Positions 7,815-17,679 of a DNA stretch of 64,000 nucleotides are shown in pieces. Position numbers and translations under genes: made by a program. The notes beneath the pieces are model-generated. The model saw only the letters and a program-made list of their open reading frames with translations. It ran no database searches and was not told where the DNA came from. Source of the DNA: a virus; IMG/VR virus record IMGVR_UViG_3300047498_000060, positions 62,001 through 126,000 of that record. One strand, written 5' to 3'. Numbering within the stretch: position 1 is the stretch's first letter; each line of letters opens with the position of its first letter.

Positions 7815-10800
7815 TCAACCGAGAATCGCTCTCTGCGACTGAATGGCAGAGACGTACTGTTGCACGGCTTGCTGCTTGCGCAGACGGGTGTCGGCGCGCT
7901 GCGCCGCCGGCGTGCCACGCTGGATGCCGACGACGTTGCTGATCGCCGGCGTCACGAGGCCGAAGAGGTTGTTGTAGGGGCCGAATGCCCTCGAGTGGAA
8001 CCCCTCGATGCCCGAGGTGACGGTCTGCCCCGTGGGGTCGTACGCCAGGTCCGACGTACCGAAGATGTCGATCATCGTAGCGATTGGGCGCCAGGTGTAG
8101 CCCGAGATGAACTGGTCGACGTCGGCGTTGGGCGAGGTCTTCACCGTAGAGTAGAGCTGCACCAGGAAGGCGACGGCCTGCTCGATGCTGGCCTGCTGGT
8201 CGAGTGCGAGGAGGCCCGCCGCGGCGGCTTTCTGGTCCGCGGCGCTCGTGGCCTGAGACGCTGTCGCGAGCGCGGCCTGGGCTGCCGCCTGCGCCACACC
8301 CGTCGAGGTCGTACTTCCGTTCGCTGACTGCACCAGCTGCTGGTCGGTGATGGAGCCGGTGCCGAAGAACGCCTGGTATGCTTGGCCGATGAGGGAGGGG
8401 TGCCAAACATCGCCATACCATCCCGGCCTCAAGTACTCCTCGAGCGGGAGCTGCACAGATTGTTGGGTGTACCGCGCCACACTCTCGGTCACCCGGTAGG
8501 CGTTGAATTGCACGAGCTCCGCGGGGTTGCCGATATAGCTCGCGACGTTCGCACCGTAAGCGGAAGCTGCCTGGGAAACCCCAATGGTCACGTTGAGAGA
8601 GGCCACCGTGCTCCCGGCGACGGGAGGTCCCTGGTACACAGGCAAGGACTGCCCCTTGTACGACTGGGTCACGTCGCTGACTGCCGTGATGGTGCCGCCG
8701 TTCGGTCCGTAGGTCCCTACCTGGGGTGCGCTGTAGGCCGCGATGACAGTAACCCTCGAGGCGGGTTCACTCGAGACTGCCATCACCTGGTTGGTTGGTC
8801 GCACCACGCCCAGAAACTCTGATCCTTCATTGAACTGCCGTGCATAGGTGCCCGTACAGGTAGTGCTCCCCGAGCTCTGGCTGACGGCGTGCGTAACCTC
8901 CGTGAGGTTACAGAGGAAGTGCGCTCCGAGCTGCTGGTCGATCTGGCTCGTCGATACACCTCCGTTCTGAGCAATAAGCTGGTTGCGCGTCTTGATGACC
9001 TCCTGGCTGACGTACTTGTCGACGACTAAAGCAGGGAAGCCGCAGGCCAGGTACGGGTTGAACTTGCCGGAGATCTGGAGCTGCCGCGCAGCGAAGCGGT
9101 ACTTGAAATAGAGAAAGTTCGTCGAGCGTTGCGCCAGCCCAATGTGCTCGGCAACGCCCAGTGTTTTGGTCCCCGAGCGTGCGCCGAAGATGTTGAGCTC
9201 ACCCATCTTCTCGAAGACAGGGATGATGCCAGTGAAGAGCTCGTGATCAAGGATGCCGTTCTGCAGAAGACTCTGGAGCTCGTTGCTGCCGGTCTGCACA
9301 GTGCCTGTCGGCACGGTGTAGCCCTTGGGGGCATAGTAAAACTCATCGAAGAGCTCGTCCTCTCCGAAGAACTCGTCGTTAGTCTTGAGAAGAAGACGCG
9401 TAGGTTCCTGCAGAAAGTTCTGTCCGTAGGTTAGCGTGTCGTAGTGCTCAGGGAAGAAGACGTTGCACCGAGGGGGCGAACTGAACCACACATCGGGACG
9501 GAAGATCTGTTGGCACAGACGCGCCGGCGTGGTGGTAGAGCCGCCGGTGTTGGTGATCTGGAAAGCAGCTGCGCTCTGCATCTGGGTGAGTGCCGTGGAT
9601 AACGGGTTGCTCACCGCGTTCGTGATAGCCGCCGAGGCACCTGGGTACCAATTCCGGGCTGCGGAAAGGGCCTGCGCGACCGACCTCGAGGCTGACGTGT
9701 AGAACGTCTTTGCCGACTGCACCTGCTGCGTGGTCTGCTGCGTGATGAGGTTCGCGGTCCTGTCACAACTCTGCTTGAGAGTAGTGAGGCTGCTGATCAG
9801 TTGCTGCGTAGTCGACGCTGACCCGGTACCGGAAACGTTGGACGCCAAAGTGGTTTGTAGGTCGTTGATCGCCGCGATGTTGCTGTCGGCGTTCGTCGCG
9901 ATGAAGGACGCGTCCATGGCGCGTACGCTGGTGCGCGTTGTTCCGGAAGGCGTGTTGCCGGAGCCGGGCTGGTAGAACGGGCAAGGCTGTGCGTAGGTCT
10001 CGTGGAAGATGATGCCCATCAGCGCGTTGATGGCCTGGCGCATCGTGACCTGCTGACCAAGGCCACCCAGGGTGCGCCCGAGCAGCGAGTCGTACCCAGC
10101 GCTGAGCAGTCGACTCGCCGTCGGGTCCTGCTCGTACGCCGTGATCATCTGGGTGATGTGGAGACGGAGCTCGGCGAGACTGAAGAAGACGTTGTCCCCC
10201 GCGATGGTCTGCCCGTAACTGTAGCTGCCTCCGATAGACTCTAGGAGGTGCACGATGCCGCCCAGCAGGCCCTGGAGGTTCGGATACTGGATGGAGGGGG
10301 ACTGGAGGATGCGGAGGATGGCCGAGCCCTCATCCTCGAGGAAGTCGGTGAAGAGGCTGGTGCTGCCCCCAGAGAAGAGCGCCTTGATGCCTGGCCCGAA
10401 CAAGTCGGTGTTGTTCCACTGCTGCGCCGAGTCCCAGTAGGAGCTCCAGTCTTGGCACTGCAGTACGAGCGAACGCTGCGCCTGGTTCTTCGTCCACTGG
10501 TAGCCGACGACCTCCCCGCCGAAGCACAGCTTGTAGTTCGCGTTCTGGATGTCGGGCGAGTCTCCGACACTGTTCGTTCCGGTGCTCGGGGTCGAAGTAC
10601 TTCCCGTCGTCTGGTTCTGGTACGAGGTGGGGCTCTGGTTCGTGGCCGTGTTCACGGCTCCTGCGGCCACAGGGAACGGCGTGTTGGCTGTCTCGTAGTC
10701 GTAGAAGAACAGATGGACGATAGTCCTTGGCAGAAACCGCATGCCGTCGGGGAGTGGTGGGATCTGCAGTGAGCACACCGAGGGCGCGTTGGGCACGACT

Positions 10801-10883
10801 TGGATGGTGGCCGCTACGACCGGCACCTCGACGCCCTCGAGAAAGAGACGCAGGCGGATGCGCGTGCCTACACCCATACTCAC
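7815..10883 (-). CDS. Large tail or baseplate hub-like structural protein, 1022 aa
   Basis: Start GTG 10883 overlaps the upstream stop (GTGA) with GGGAG ten bases before; ATG 10877 is an alternative. The N-terminal 110 residues are beta-rich (RIRLRLFLEGVEVPVVAATI), like baseplate hub domains that frame a tail tube. A Thr/Ser/Gln-rich coiled region lies at about 340-450, and another Ala/Gln-rich helix near 850. It is the last gene of the tape-measure block, the usual place of hub and spike genes. No lysozyme motif was found. The hub assignment is inference from position and fold-like features. Confidence 0.6.
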   Translation of the reverse strand: MSMGVGTRIRLRLFLEGVEVPVVAATIQVVPNAPSVCSLQIPPLPDGMRFLPRTIVHLFFYDYETANTPFPVAAGAVNTATNQSPTSYQNQTTGSTSTPSTGTNSVGDSPDIQNANYKLCFGGEVVGYQWTKNQAQRSLVLQCQDWSSYWDSAQQWNNTDLFGPGIKALFSGGSTSLFTDFLEDEGSAILRILQSPSIQYPNLQGLLGGIVHLLESIGGSYSYGQTIAGDNVFFSLAELRLHITQMITAYEQDPTASRLLSAGYDSLLGRTLGGLGQQVTMRQAINALMGIIFHETYAQPCPFYQPGSGNTPSGTTRTSVRAMDASFIATNADSNIAAINDLQTTLASNVSGTGSASTTQQLISSLTTLKQSCDRTANLITQQTTQQVQSAKTFYTSASRSVAQALSAARNWYPGASAAITNAVSNPLSTALTQMQSAAAFQITNTGGSTTTPARLCQQIFRPDVWFSSPPRCNVFFPEHYDTLTYGQNFLQEPTRLLLKTNDEFFGEDELFDEFYYAPKGYTVPTGTVQTGSNELQSLLQNGILDHELFTGIIPVFEKMGELNIFGARSGTKTLGVAEHIGLAQRSTNFLYFKYRFAARQLQISGKFNPYLACGFPALVVDKYVSQEVIKTRNQLIAQNGGVSTSQIDQQLGAHFLCNLTEVTHAVSQSSGSTTCTGTYARQFNEGSEFLGVVRPTNQVMAVSSEPASRVTVIAAYSAPQVGTYGPNGGTITAVSDVTQSYKGQSLPVYQGPPVAGSTVASLNVTIGVSQAASAYGANVASYIGNPAELVQFNAYRVTESVARYTQQSVQLPLEEYLRPGWYGDVWHPSLIGQAYQAFFGTGSITDQQLVQSANGSTTSTGVAQAAAQAALATASQATSAADQKAAAAGLLALDQQASIEQAVAFLVQLYSTVKTSPNADVDQFISGYTWRPIATMIDIFGTSDLAYDPTGQTVTSGIEGFHSRAFGPYNNLFGLVTPAISNVVGIQRGTPAAQRADTRLRKQQAVQQYVSAIQSQRAILG

Positions 10884-12568
10884 GAGACAAAGACTCCCGT
10901 TGTATTGTCATCACTCGTGTTGCCGTCGGGTCCGATGTAGAAGTTGTCGTCGTCTTCATCGGCGGGCGTCGTAACAAGCACCCCCGGAGCGACAACAATG
11001 GAGAAGGCACTGGGTGAACCGCCCACGTTGATGGACGCGCCACATGCCGAGGTGTTCGCGCCGTACCCCAGCGAGGAAGCGAAGCCATCCGAGGTCCCAT
11101 AGGAAGGCCCCCCAACGAACTCGTTGAGTGTGCCCGGTCCGTTCGGGCCGATGCCTCCCGAGAGACCACCAGGTATACCACCGCCGCTCCCTGTTCCAGA
11201 GATGACCCCACCGTTGATGGCTACACCGTTCCCGAAGACGGGCGTCGAGCTTCCATACGCGGTTGTCGTATAGGTCTGCCCGGACACGGTTGGGAGCGTG
11301 GTCTGGGCCGACAAGATGGGGCTCGCGAAGACACCGGTGAAGCCGAGCCCGCCGTTCACGCCCCCGACCGTGACTCCCCCAGCGACACCGAAGGTAGGGC
11401 CAGACTGCGCTGCCGCACCGATGCTGACTCCGACGCTGATGCCGAAGTTGGCCGAGATGCCGAGCTCAACGAAGCTGTCGGGGTTGTCGAGGTCGGCGCC
11501 ATAGATGGCCAGGTTCTGGATACTGGTAGCCCAGAAGTCTGGTGCCTCTTCGATGTCGTCGCTCGGGTCGAGCGCGAGTGGGGTGTCAGGAGCCCCCGTG
11601 TACTCGTCCGTGTTGTCCGAGATGAGACCGCGCAGGGGGATCGTGCGCGTCCCTGCGTTGGCCAGAGCCGCGGCAGCATCCGCGAGGACACCGTCGATGG
11701 ATGCAGTGCCCGTGGCAGAGAGCCCCATGGCGAGCACGCTTGCGAGGTCCGAGGCACCCCCGAAACCCCCACTTCCGTATCCCTCTGAGCCCGGCGGGGC
11801 CTGTCCGAGCTGCTGAGCAGCACCCTGCTGCGCCATGAGGTCGATGGCGTCTTGGAGATCCTGTGCGGAGTAGCCTGCCCCTGCTGTGGAAGCAGCGATC
11901 ACCTGGAACGCATCGGCGCTGGTCAGGTTCACGCTCGGGGGGAGGTCCACACTCGAACGGATGGGGAAGTTCGGGCTGCCGACGAAGGTGACGTTCTGAT
12001 AGTTCGTCAGGTACAGCCGGAACTGGAGCTGCACCATGAGCGGTGTGTCCGAGGTCTTCCGCGCCTGCGCATTGAGCATGTACCCCTCGACGATGTTGTC
12101 GTCGTAGAAGAGGTAGGTGCGGGCCCCGAGCTCCACGCTCCGTGTGCCGCGGAAGAACTGGTCGTAGTTCTGCCAGAACTCGGCGTACCAGTTGAAGTCG
12201 TTCGAGTCGACGAGCACCGCCTGCACGTCGAGGAAGCGAGGGCTCTCCCCGAAGAAGTAGATGTACGGTTCGCCGAAGGTCTCGACGATCTGGTGCTTCT
12301 CCATCCGTGCTTCCTGGACGGACTGCAGGATGAAGTTCGTGTAGTCGGTGCTCATCCCCGTCGACGAGCTCGAGTCGTAGAGCGGGATAGGGTTCCCACT
12401 GGCTGCCACCAGCTTGAGGATCGCATACGTATCGTCGCGAATCTCAAGACCCCTTGTGGGTCGCCTGGCATTGTTACTACCGGCCCGCTGTGTCGTAGCA
12501 GCGTTGTTTACAGCGTTGTTGAAGCTATCAACGAACAAGTCGGTCGTAAGCGTGATAAAAACTGCCAT
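10880..12568 (-). CDS. Tail or baseplate structural protein, 562 aa
   Basis: The first 230 residues are a folded, aromatic domain (SVQEARMEKHQIVETFG, YFFGESPRFLDVQAVLVDS, FWQNYDQFF) that resembles in style tail-tube-initiator or baseplate proteins following the tape measure. The remainder is Gly/Ser/Ala-rich and probably a flexible or fibrous tail (GGVNGGLGFTGV). It begins after a terminator and a possible promoter copy and is coupled by GTGA to the hub-like gene. The exact role is not known. Confidence 0.6.
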   Translation of the reverse strand: MAVFITLTTDLFVDSFNNAVNNAATTQRAGSNNARRPTRGLEIRDDTYAILKLVAASGNPIPLYDSSSSTGMSTDYTNFILQSVQEARMEKHQIVETFGEPYIYFFGESPRFLDVQAVLVDSNDFNWYAEFWQNYDQFFRGTRSVELGARTYLFYDDNIVEGYMLNAQARKTSDTPLMVQLQFRLYLTNYQNVTFVGSPNFPIRSSVDLPPSVNLTSADAFQVIAASTAGAGYSAQDLQDAIDLMAQQGAAQQLGQAPPGSEGYGSGGFGGASDLASVLAMGLSATGTASIDGVLADAAAALANAGTRTIPLRGLISDNTDEYTGAPDTPLALDPSDDIEEAPDFWATSIQNLAIYGADLDNPDSFVELGISANFGISVGVSIGAAAQSGPTFGVAGGVTVGGVNGGLGFTGVFASPILSAQTTLPTVSGQTYTTTAYGSSTPVFGNGVAINGGVISGTGSGGGIPGGLSGGIGPNGPGTLNEFVGGPSYGTSDGFASSLGYGANTSACGASINVGGSPSAFSIVVAPGVLVTTPADEDDDNFYIGPDGNTSDDNTTGVFVS

Positions 12569-12579
12569 CGTCGACTCCC

Positions 12580-12605
12580 TAGCTAAGAGAAAAGGCCGAA
12601 GCCTT
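12580..12605 (-). terminator. Rho-independent-type terminator with TTAGC tail
   Basis: On the minus strand AAGGC-TTCG-GCCTT followed by TTTCTCTTAGCT, directly after the stop of the HNH gene at 12614. UUCG tetraloop, U-rich tail and the TTAGC tail shared with eight other terminators here. Confidence 0.7.
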
Positions 12606-12630
12606 GTTCTCCATTACAACGGCAAGTGCT
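12603..12630 (-). promoter_or_regulatory. Weak two-box promoter copy (GGAGAACAAGGC)
   Basis: GGAGAACAAGG fits the downstream box; the upstream box is poor (AGCAC at the expected distance). It would serve the 10880-12568 gene but overlaps the terminator of the HNH gene. Confidence 0.3.
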
Positions 12631-13192
12631 TCCAACTTTCACCTCGAACGATCGCGCATACATTCCTTGAGCTTAGCCCAAACTCGCGGGCAAGGGCGCT
12701 CTGTGTAGCGCCGCCCTTATGGCAGGTGCGGATGTAGATGACGTCGCGATCAGCGAGCTTCGCCTTACCTGCGTTTTCCCCTCGTGCTGCAGCCCCAGGA
12801 TGGATGCGGAAGCCGTGTCGATTGCCTCGCGCTACTGATTCGGGATGCGTCGTGGATCCATGTCGCTCCCCTTTAGCTTGCCGCCCCTTCTGATCTCGGT
12901 CTCGATTGTTCTCGAGACGCGTGTCCAGGAAGATGTGGTCAGGACGCACGCAAGACGTGTTGTCACAGTGATGCAGCGCGCATAGTTCGTCTGGAACAAT
13001 CTGCCCTGCCAAACGCAGAGAAGTACGAGACACGAGCTGCATCGTACGGCCTACGCGAATCAACCCGTAGCCTTGCAGGTTCTTGAACGCCAACCACAGC
13101 CAGCACGGCCCGAGCTCCGGCTTGTGTGCAGGGACCGGGCCGTTCTTGTCGACCTTCTCCCAGAACCTTTCTTCTAGCGGACGTTGTTTCAT
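12614..13192 (-). CDS. Free-standing HNH homing endonuclease
   Basis: 192 residues. The N-terminal half matches the HNH_3 type: RFWEKV at 9-14, CWLW at 30-33, GYGLIRVG, then LCALHHCDNTSCVRPDHIFLD with the two His of the ββα-metal site and an N-rich tail (RLENNRDRD). The C-terminus holds a helix-turn-helix (SALAREFGLSSRNVCAIVRG) as in NUMOD-type DNA-recognition modules. It sits between structural genes with its own two-box promoter upstream and terminator downstream, as expected for a mobile cassette in a late operon. Confidence 0.85.
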   Translation of the reverse strand: MKQRPLEERFWEKVDKNGPVPAHKPELGPCWLWLAFKNLQGYGLIRVGRTMQLVSRTSLRLAGQIVPDELCALHHCDNTSCVRPDHIFLDTRLENNRDRDQKGRQAKGERHGSTTHPESVARGNRHGFRIHPGAAARGENAGKAKLADRDVIYIRTCHKGGATQSALAREFGLSSRNVCAIVRGESWKHLPL

Positions 13193-13209
13193 CTGGTCAC
13201 CTCATCCTT

Positions 13210-13237
13210 CTTGTCTCGGATCAGATGACGACGTTGC
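13210..13237 (-). promoter_or_regulatory. Two-box promoter copy (GCAAC ... GAGACAAGAAG)
   Basis: On the minus strand GCAAC (13233-13237) precedes ACAAG (13210-13214) by exactly 23 bases. It overlaps the last codons of the 13221-13490 gene and drives the HNH gene starting at 13192. Confidence 0.6.
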
Positions 13238-13490
13238 TTTTTATAAGATTATCAAGAACAGAACGTGGCGGAGGTGTTCCGTTGTACTGTTCGCCCACCT
13301 TCAGTGCGAACGCTTCCGCCTTCACGAGCATGAGATAGGGGTCCTCGACCACGATCTGATCGTGCAGGACGTAGGTGTAGAGGCGCCCGTTCTTCCGGAT
13401 GGTGAGCGTGACTTCCTGCCTGCAGGGACTGCAGCCCGGGGGGATTGAGAACGGAAGATCGCCTTCAACGAACAACAGGGACTTCGCCAT
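13221..13490 (-). CDS. Small hypothetical protein, 89 aa
   Basis: ATG 13490 overlaps the tape-measure stop (TGATG). One central CSPC motif sits in a beta-rich sequence (VTLTIRKNGRLYTYVLHDQIVVED). The position right after the tape measure suggests a small tail protein, but no family is recognised. Confidence 0.7.
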   Translation of the reverse strand: MAKSLLFVEGDLPFSIPPGCSPCRQEVTLTIRKNGRLYTYVLHDQIVVEDPYLMLVKAEAFALKVGEQYNGTPPPRSVLDNLIKSNVVI

Positions 13491-16400
13491 CAGGGCTTTC
13501 CTTTCGGACTGTTCGGCGTGTTGGGTGCGCCACCGCCCTCGCCACCTTGATTCTTGTCGTTCGCGTTCATCTGGGCGATCTCTGCTGCTGTGTGCCCCGC
13601 GTACTTCACCATCTGTTCGAGGAGCTTGTTGGTGGTCTTCTGCTCGCGAATCTGCGGATTCTTGTTCTCGTCTTCGTCCTGCTTCTTCTTCTGCTGATCC
13701 TGGACCGCTTGGTCCCCCTGAATGCTTTCGTACGCAAGGGCCCCTCCAGCAACGTTCTTGTTCCTGACGGCGCTGGTGAGGTTATGGATCTTAGACTGCA
13801 GTGCCTCCTTTGCGCCCTCACTGATGCCCTTGCCGCCTAGTTGTTCCAGCATGAAGGACTCGAGACGTTTCTGGCTCGCGTCGTCCTTCAGGTTCATGGT
13901 CTTCATGTCGTCCTTCGACAGGGAGAGACCAAGACCCCCGAGGGCCGTCTGGGTGAGGTTGCCTCGCTTCAGGCCACGCGCGATGCGCTTCTCATCCGCG
14001 TTGATGGTCGCCATCGTGCTTCCAAGCTCGGTGCCGGCAGCGTTGGTGGCGATCTTCGCGCGCTCCTTCTCCGAGAGATTCGCAAGAGCCTCGACCCCCA
14101 TGCGCTCGGTGTCGCGGATCTTGTTCCGCTCCGCCACAGTGCCGTTGAAACTGGCCTCGAGACCAAGCCCCTCCTGCATCCGCTGTACGGCGGCCTCGCC
14201 CTCCTTGCTGAGACCCTCGACGAGCTTGCTCTTGCCTGTCTTGGGGTCGATGGCATTGAGGCCGAGCTCCTCCATTTTCTTCTGCTCGCCTTTGGCTCGT
14301 GTGCGCACGCGCTGAGCCTCCTCTTTTCGCACTGCGCTGTTCTGCTCTTGCGCAGCCTGCTTAGTGGCCTCGTAGGCGTCCTCGAGTTTGCTCTTCGAGT
14401 CGATGGTGTTGGCGCCGTACTTGTCCGTGAGCTTCTTGATCTCGGACTCAGGGATGTTGCCATCGGGGTACTTCATCTTCAGCTGGCCGTACTCTTGCGC
14501 GGCTAGTTGTGATGCAACGCCGATAGCTTCGCCGCTCTTGGACTGCTTGCTCTGCGCGAAGTCCATCAGCTCATTCTCGGCGCGCAGACGTGCGTCCATG
14601 GCGGCCTTCTGTCCGCTTCCTCCGAACAGGTCGAATGCACGACTCTGTGCCTTCTCCGAGGTCATGTAAGTACCCAGGGCGGTACGACGGGCGTCATCGC
14701 CGGTGAGTGAGCTCTGAATCTTGCCGCCTAGCCAAGCACCTGCGGCAGCAGCAGGCGGTAGCCCTGCTCCCAGTAAGGTCCCGGCAGCCCCGCCTATCAG
14801 ACGGCCAATACCCTGGTCTTGCCCGCCAAGTATCTGATTCGCATACTTGCGGCCGCGTTCCGAAGGCGCGGTACCCCCTCCATCAAGCGCGCCCTCGGGA
14901 GTAGCGGAGTTCGCGGAGAGCAAAGACTTGTCCGAGATGCCGATCTGCTGCTCAAGAGTGTTGACCGAGGATGCTTGCTCGCCTGCGCCCTTGCCGAAAT
15001 TCGCGAGCATGTTCTGCGCACTCTTGTTGCCAGACTTGGCTTGCTCCTCGAGGATGTTCTTCACCGCTTCGACGCGCGCTTGACCGCTCAGTCCTGCCAT
15101 CTTGCCCACGTACTCGCGCCGTAGTGTGGACGTGAGCTCTCCGTCGGCCTCCCCGAGCTTGCTGTTGAGGCGCTGCGCTCCCTCTGCGGTCTGGTCAGCC
15201 TCGAGAAGAGACTTCTGGAGGTCCGCTTGGCTCCCCTCCTTGATGTTGTACCCCGCCTCCTTGTACTTCTGGGCCATCGTCTTGCCGAAGACGAGTGAGC
15301 CTTCCGTGTAACCAAGGGATTGGCGCAGCTTCTCGCCAGAACCACCAAAGAAGTCCCGGGTCGACATCGAGGTCTGCTTGGCCGGGTCACCACTCCCGAA
15401 GGGACTGGCTCCGCCACCCATCGTCAGCGCAACCTCGCGGTCGTTGCCTCCCCACTTCATGTTCCGGAAGGCGTTGTCGGCCTTCTCGGTCATCACATGC
15501 TCGTAGGTGCCGGTCATCTTGTTGATCCAGCGGTCGAGGGCCTCAGAGCCGGAGTTGAAAAGGTTCTGCCCGGCTTCCTGCATCTTGCCGTTGATCTTCT
15601 CCTGAGCCTGCTTGAACCGCTGTTCGACTCCCTCGATGCCCTGCTGCTTGTGCTCCTGGGCAATCTTCTGGAGGTAGCTGTCATCCTGCTGGGAGGCCTG
15701 CATCCGACGCGCAATCTGCGGCAAGGCGTTGGCCATCTTCACGGCTTGGTCGACATCGTCACGCCCCATCCCGAGCTGGCGCTGGGCGAAGAGCATCGAG
15801 CGGTCGTCCATGTTGTTGATGTCGACGCCCTTCGACTCGGCCCACTCCTTCAGCTTCAGGGCAGGGAGGAACCCGCCGATGCGCTCGAGGGCGGCACCCC
15901 GGAGACGCCCTTCGTTCCGGATGAAGTTTGCACGACCCACCGTGGTCTTCATCTTGTTGTCCCGGCGCATCGTCTCCCCGATGTCCATCCCGCCGGCGAG
16001 GAGCTCCTGCACCCCATCCTCGTCGAGCGTGCCGTTCTTGCCGGCGATGGCGGCCAGGGTGCGGCGTCCGCGGCCCGACTGGAGGAAGCTTCCGGCCTTC
16101 TGCATCGAGCTCGCAGCGTAGGCCTGCCGTCCTTCGGCCCCCGTGAGGCCGGTCACGTTGTAGATGTCCTCCTCGGAGAGCACTCCCATCTGCTGCGCAG
16201 TGCCGATCTGCCCGATGGTGCGGATGCCCGCACCTGCTCCCTGCTTCCCGAGCCCCCCAATGGAGCGCGCGATCTGGCTTCCGATGCTCGCTGCCCCCGT
16301 GACCTCGCTCACGGCCAACCCGCCGGCGACTGCGGACCCTCGAACGGAGCCCGTGAACTTCGCCATGTTGCCCATGCCGAAGACGCCGGACCCCTTAGCG

Positions 16401-17116
16401 GCCTGGGCGAACTCCATTGCCCCCTCGAGCGTAGTCCCGAGGTCCTTGGCCATGCCCTTCAGGGTGGTGACCATCTCCTTGAACTTCGAGGAGAACTCCT
16501 TCACGTCGCGCACTCCCTGCGCGAAGCCCATGGAGCCCATCTTCCCGGCCAAGCTGGTGAGCTCCTTGAAGCCGGTGATCTCCCCGCCGGGGCCGAACTG
16601 CCCGCTCATGTCGCGGACCATCGATCCGATCTCGGTCATGTCCGCGCGCTGGAAACCCTGCCCGCCGGCGCTGTTCCGGAAATTGAAACTGCTCCGGAGG
16701 GTTTGGTTCAGGTTCGACTGCTGACTTGCCCCCTCCATCATCTGCGACCCGGCGTACTTCCCTGCCCCCATCGCGGCCATGAGCGGTAGCGCGACGCCGG
16801 CGCCCACGCCGATAGCTCCTGCCATCCCCATCCCGGATGCAGACGCCATCCCCCCAGCCTTCAAGCCGATGGAGAAGGGGTCGAGGCCCATCATACTCAT
16901 GCCCGCCGCGGCCAGAGGTACCCCAATACCTGCCGCACGGTTCATTCCGCGGGACATGAGCTGGTCGCCCTGCATGCCCCCACCCATCGAGCCCCCCATG
17001 GAGCCGCCGCCATATACGTTCCCTTGACTCATCTGCGAGGCATACTGCGCCTGCTGAGCGTATTGCTGCTGGTATGAGTTGTTTAGCTGGGCGATCTCGC
17101 TCGAAGAAAGGGGCAT
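13490..17116 (-). CDS. Tape-measure-like tail protein, 1208 aa
   Basis: The protein starts with a Gln/Ser/Met/Gly-rich segment, has Ala/Gly hydrophobic stretches at about 60-120 (AAGIGVPLAAAGMSMMG, GAIGVGAGVALPLMAAMG), then long Gln/Glu/Lys-rich helices to the C-terminus (for example QQKKKQDEDENKN). Length, helix content and membrane-like segments are those of a tape measure, which sets tail length and can reach the host membrane at injection. It is followed by baseplate-like genes, which is the normal order. It lies far from the sheath and tube genes, so the role is not proven by context alone. Confidence 0.65.
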   Translation of the reverse strand: MPLSSSEIAQLNNSYQQQYAQQAQYASQMSQGNVYGGGSMGGSMGGGMQGDQLMSRGMNRAAGIGVPLAAAGMSMMGLDPFSIGLKAGGMASASGMGMAGAIGVGAGVALPLMAAMGAGKYAGSQMMEGASQQSNLNQTLRSSFNFRNSAGGQGFQRADMTEIGSMVRDMSGQFGPGGEITGFKELTSLAGKMGSMGFAQGVRDVKEFSSKFKEMVTTLKGMAKDLGTTLEGAMEFAQAAKGSGVFGMGNMAKFTGSVRGSAVAGGLAVSEVTGAASIGSQIARSIGGLGKQGAGAGIRTIGQIGTAQQMGVLSEEDIYNVTGLTGAEGRQAYAASSMQKAGSFLQSGRGRRTLAAIAGKNGTLDEDGVQELLAGGMDIGETMRRDNKMKTTVGRANFIRNEGRLRGAALERIGGFLPALKLKEWAESKGVDINNMDDRSMLFAQRQLGMGRDDVDQAVKMANALPQIARRMQASQQDDSYLQKIAQEHKQQGIEGVEQRFKQAQEKINGKMQEAGQNLFNSGSEALDRWINKMTGTYEHVMTEKADNAFRNMKWGGNDREVALTMGGGASPFGSGDPAKQTSMSTRDFFGGSGEKLRQSLGYTEGSLVFGKTMAQKYKEAGYNIKEGSQADLQKSLLEADQTAEGAQRLNSKLGEADGELTSTLRREYVGKMAGLSGQARVEAVKNILEEQAKSGNKSAQNMLANFGKGAGEQASSVNTLEQQIGISDKSLLSANSATPEGALDGGGTAPSERGRKYANQILGGQDQGIGRLIGGAAGTLLGAGLPPAAAAGAWLGGKIQSSLTGDDARRTALGTYMTSEKAQSRAFDLFGGSGQKAAMDARLRAENELMDFAQSKQSKSGEAIGVASQLAAQEYGQLKMKYPDGNIPESEIKKLTDKYGANTIDSKSKLEDAYEATKQAAQEQNSAVRKEEAQRVRTRAKGEQKKMEELGLNAIDPKTGKSKLVEGLSKEGEAAVQRMQEGLGLEASFNGTVAERNKIRDTERMGVEALANLSEKERAKIATNAAGTELGSTMATINADEKRIARGLKRGNLTQTALGGLGLSLSKDDMKTMNLKDDASQKRLESFMLEQLGGKGISEGAKEALQSKIHNLTSAVRNKNVAGGALAYESIQGDQAVQDQQKKKQDEDENKNPQIREQKTTNKLLEQMVKYAGHTAAEIAQMNANDKNQGGEGGGAPNTPNSPKGKP

Positions 17117-17167
17117 CGGGAACGCGCCTCTACAGGGTGGGGCTCAGCTTACCACGCAACAGACCCT

Positions 17168-17205
17168 GCCACTCCGCAGCAATTACGGGGACAAGACACA
17201 TGAGA
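17168..17205 (+). promoter_or_regulatory. Two-box promoter copy, imperfect upstream box
   Basis: CGGGGACAAGACACATG at 17186 matches the downstream box; GCCAC lies at the expected upstream place. It precedes the plus-strand group 17236-18795. The interval 17117-17235 holds nothing else I recognise. Confidence 0.45.
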
Positions 17206-17235
17206 CAATCACGTCTTTAGCTGGAGGATTACGGC

Positions 17236-17667
17236 ATGAAGATCACCATGGACAGCCACGTCGATCACCTCACGCCAGACTGCATCGCCTGGCTGATCAA
17301 GGTCTACGAGAACCAAGAGAGCGAGAACGTTGTTGTCGACACCCTAGAGCTCCCCCCGGAGCTGCCCGCACTGTTGTGCGACCTGCACGGTCCGGCAACG
17401 AAGGAAGCACCCGTCTCCGAGACTGAGGCGTACTACGCGAAGAGGGGTAATCGCAGCGGAGACTCGAGGCTCTGCAAGAGAGCACCCGTAGAAACGCGGA
17501 CAATCACCGTGGTCTTCGGGCCACACGAGGGAAATACCATCCTCTACACGGCCTACCCGGGGCCGGTTGCGCCGAGGGAACCCTGGGACACGTCACTCTC
17601 TGAAACAGAGGTAGTGGCGTCACGGGCCTTTTGGGCAGAGCACGCGCTGAGCGTGCGGGAGGGGTAG
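17236..17667 (+). CDS. Conserved hypothetical protein of a bacterial accessory family, 143 aa
   Basis: GGAGG stands eight bases before ATG 17236. The sequence starts MKITMDSHVDHL and later has TITVVFGPHEGNTILYTAYPG, PREPWD and FWAEHAL. I recall a bacterial and plasmid family with the same three blocks, of unknown function; this rests on memory. There is no signal peptide. First gene of the plus-strand group that also holds the zinc ribbon and the collagen-like lipoprotein. Confidence 0.75.
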   Translation: MKITMDSHVDHLTPDCIAWLIKVYENQESENVVVDTLELPPELPALLCDLHGPATKEAPVSETEAYYAKRGNRSGDSRLCKRAPVETRTITVVFGPHEGNTILYTAYPGPVAPREPWDTSLSETEVVASRAFWAEHALSVREG

Positions 17668-17679
17668 TCGGGAGAGACC

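Noticed and set aside
7815-10883. Lysozyme or hydrolase domain in the hub-like protein
   Set aside because: I looked for Glu/Asp catalytic patterns of phage lysozymes and found none that are convincing.
15320-16789. 489-codon plus-strand frame opposite the tape measure
   Set aside because: Composition (His, Leu, Arg, Gly) is that of a mirror frame; no start signal and no recognisable fold.
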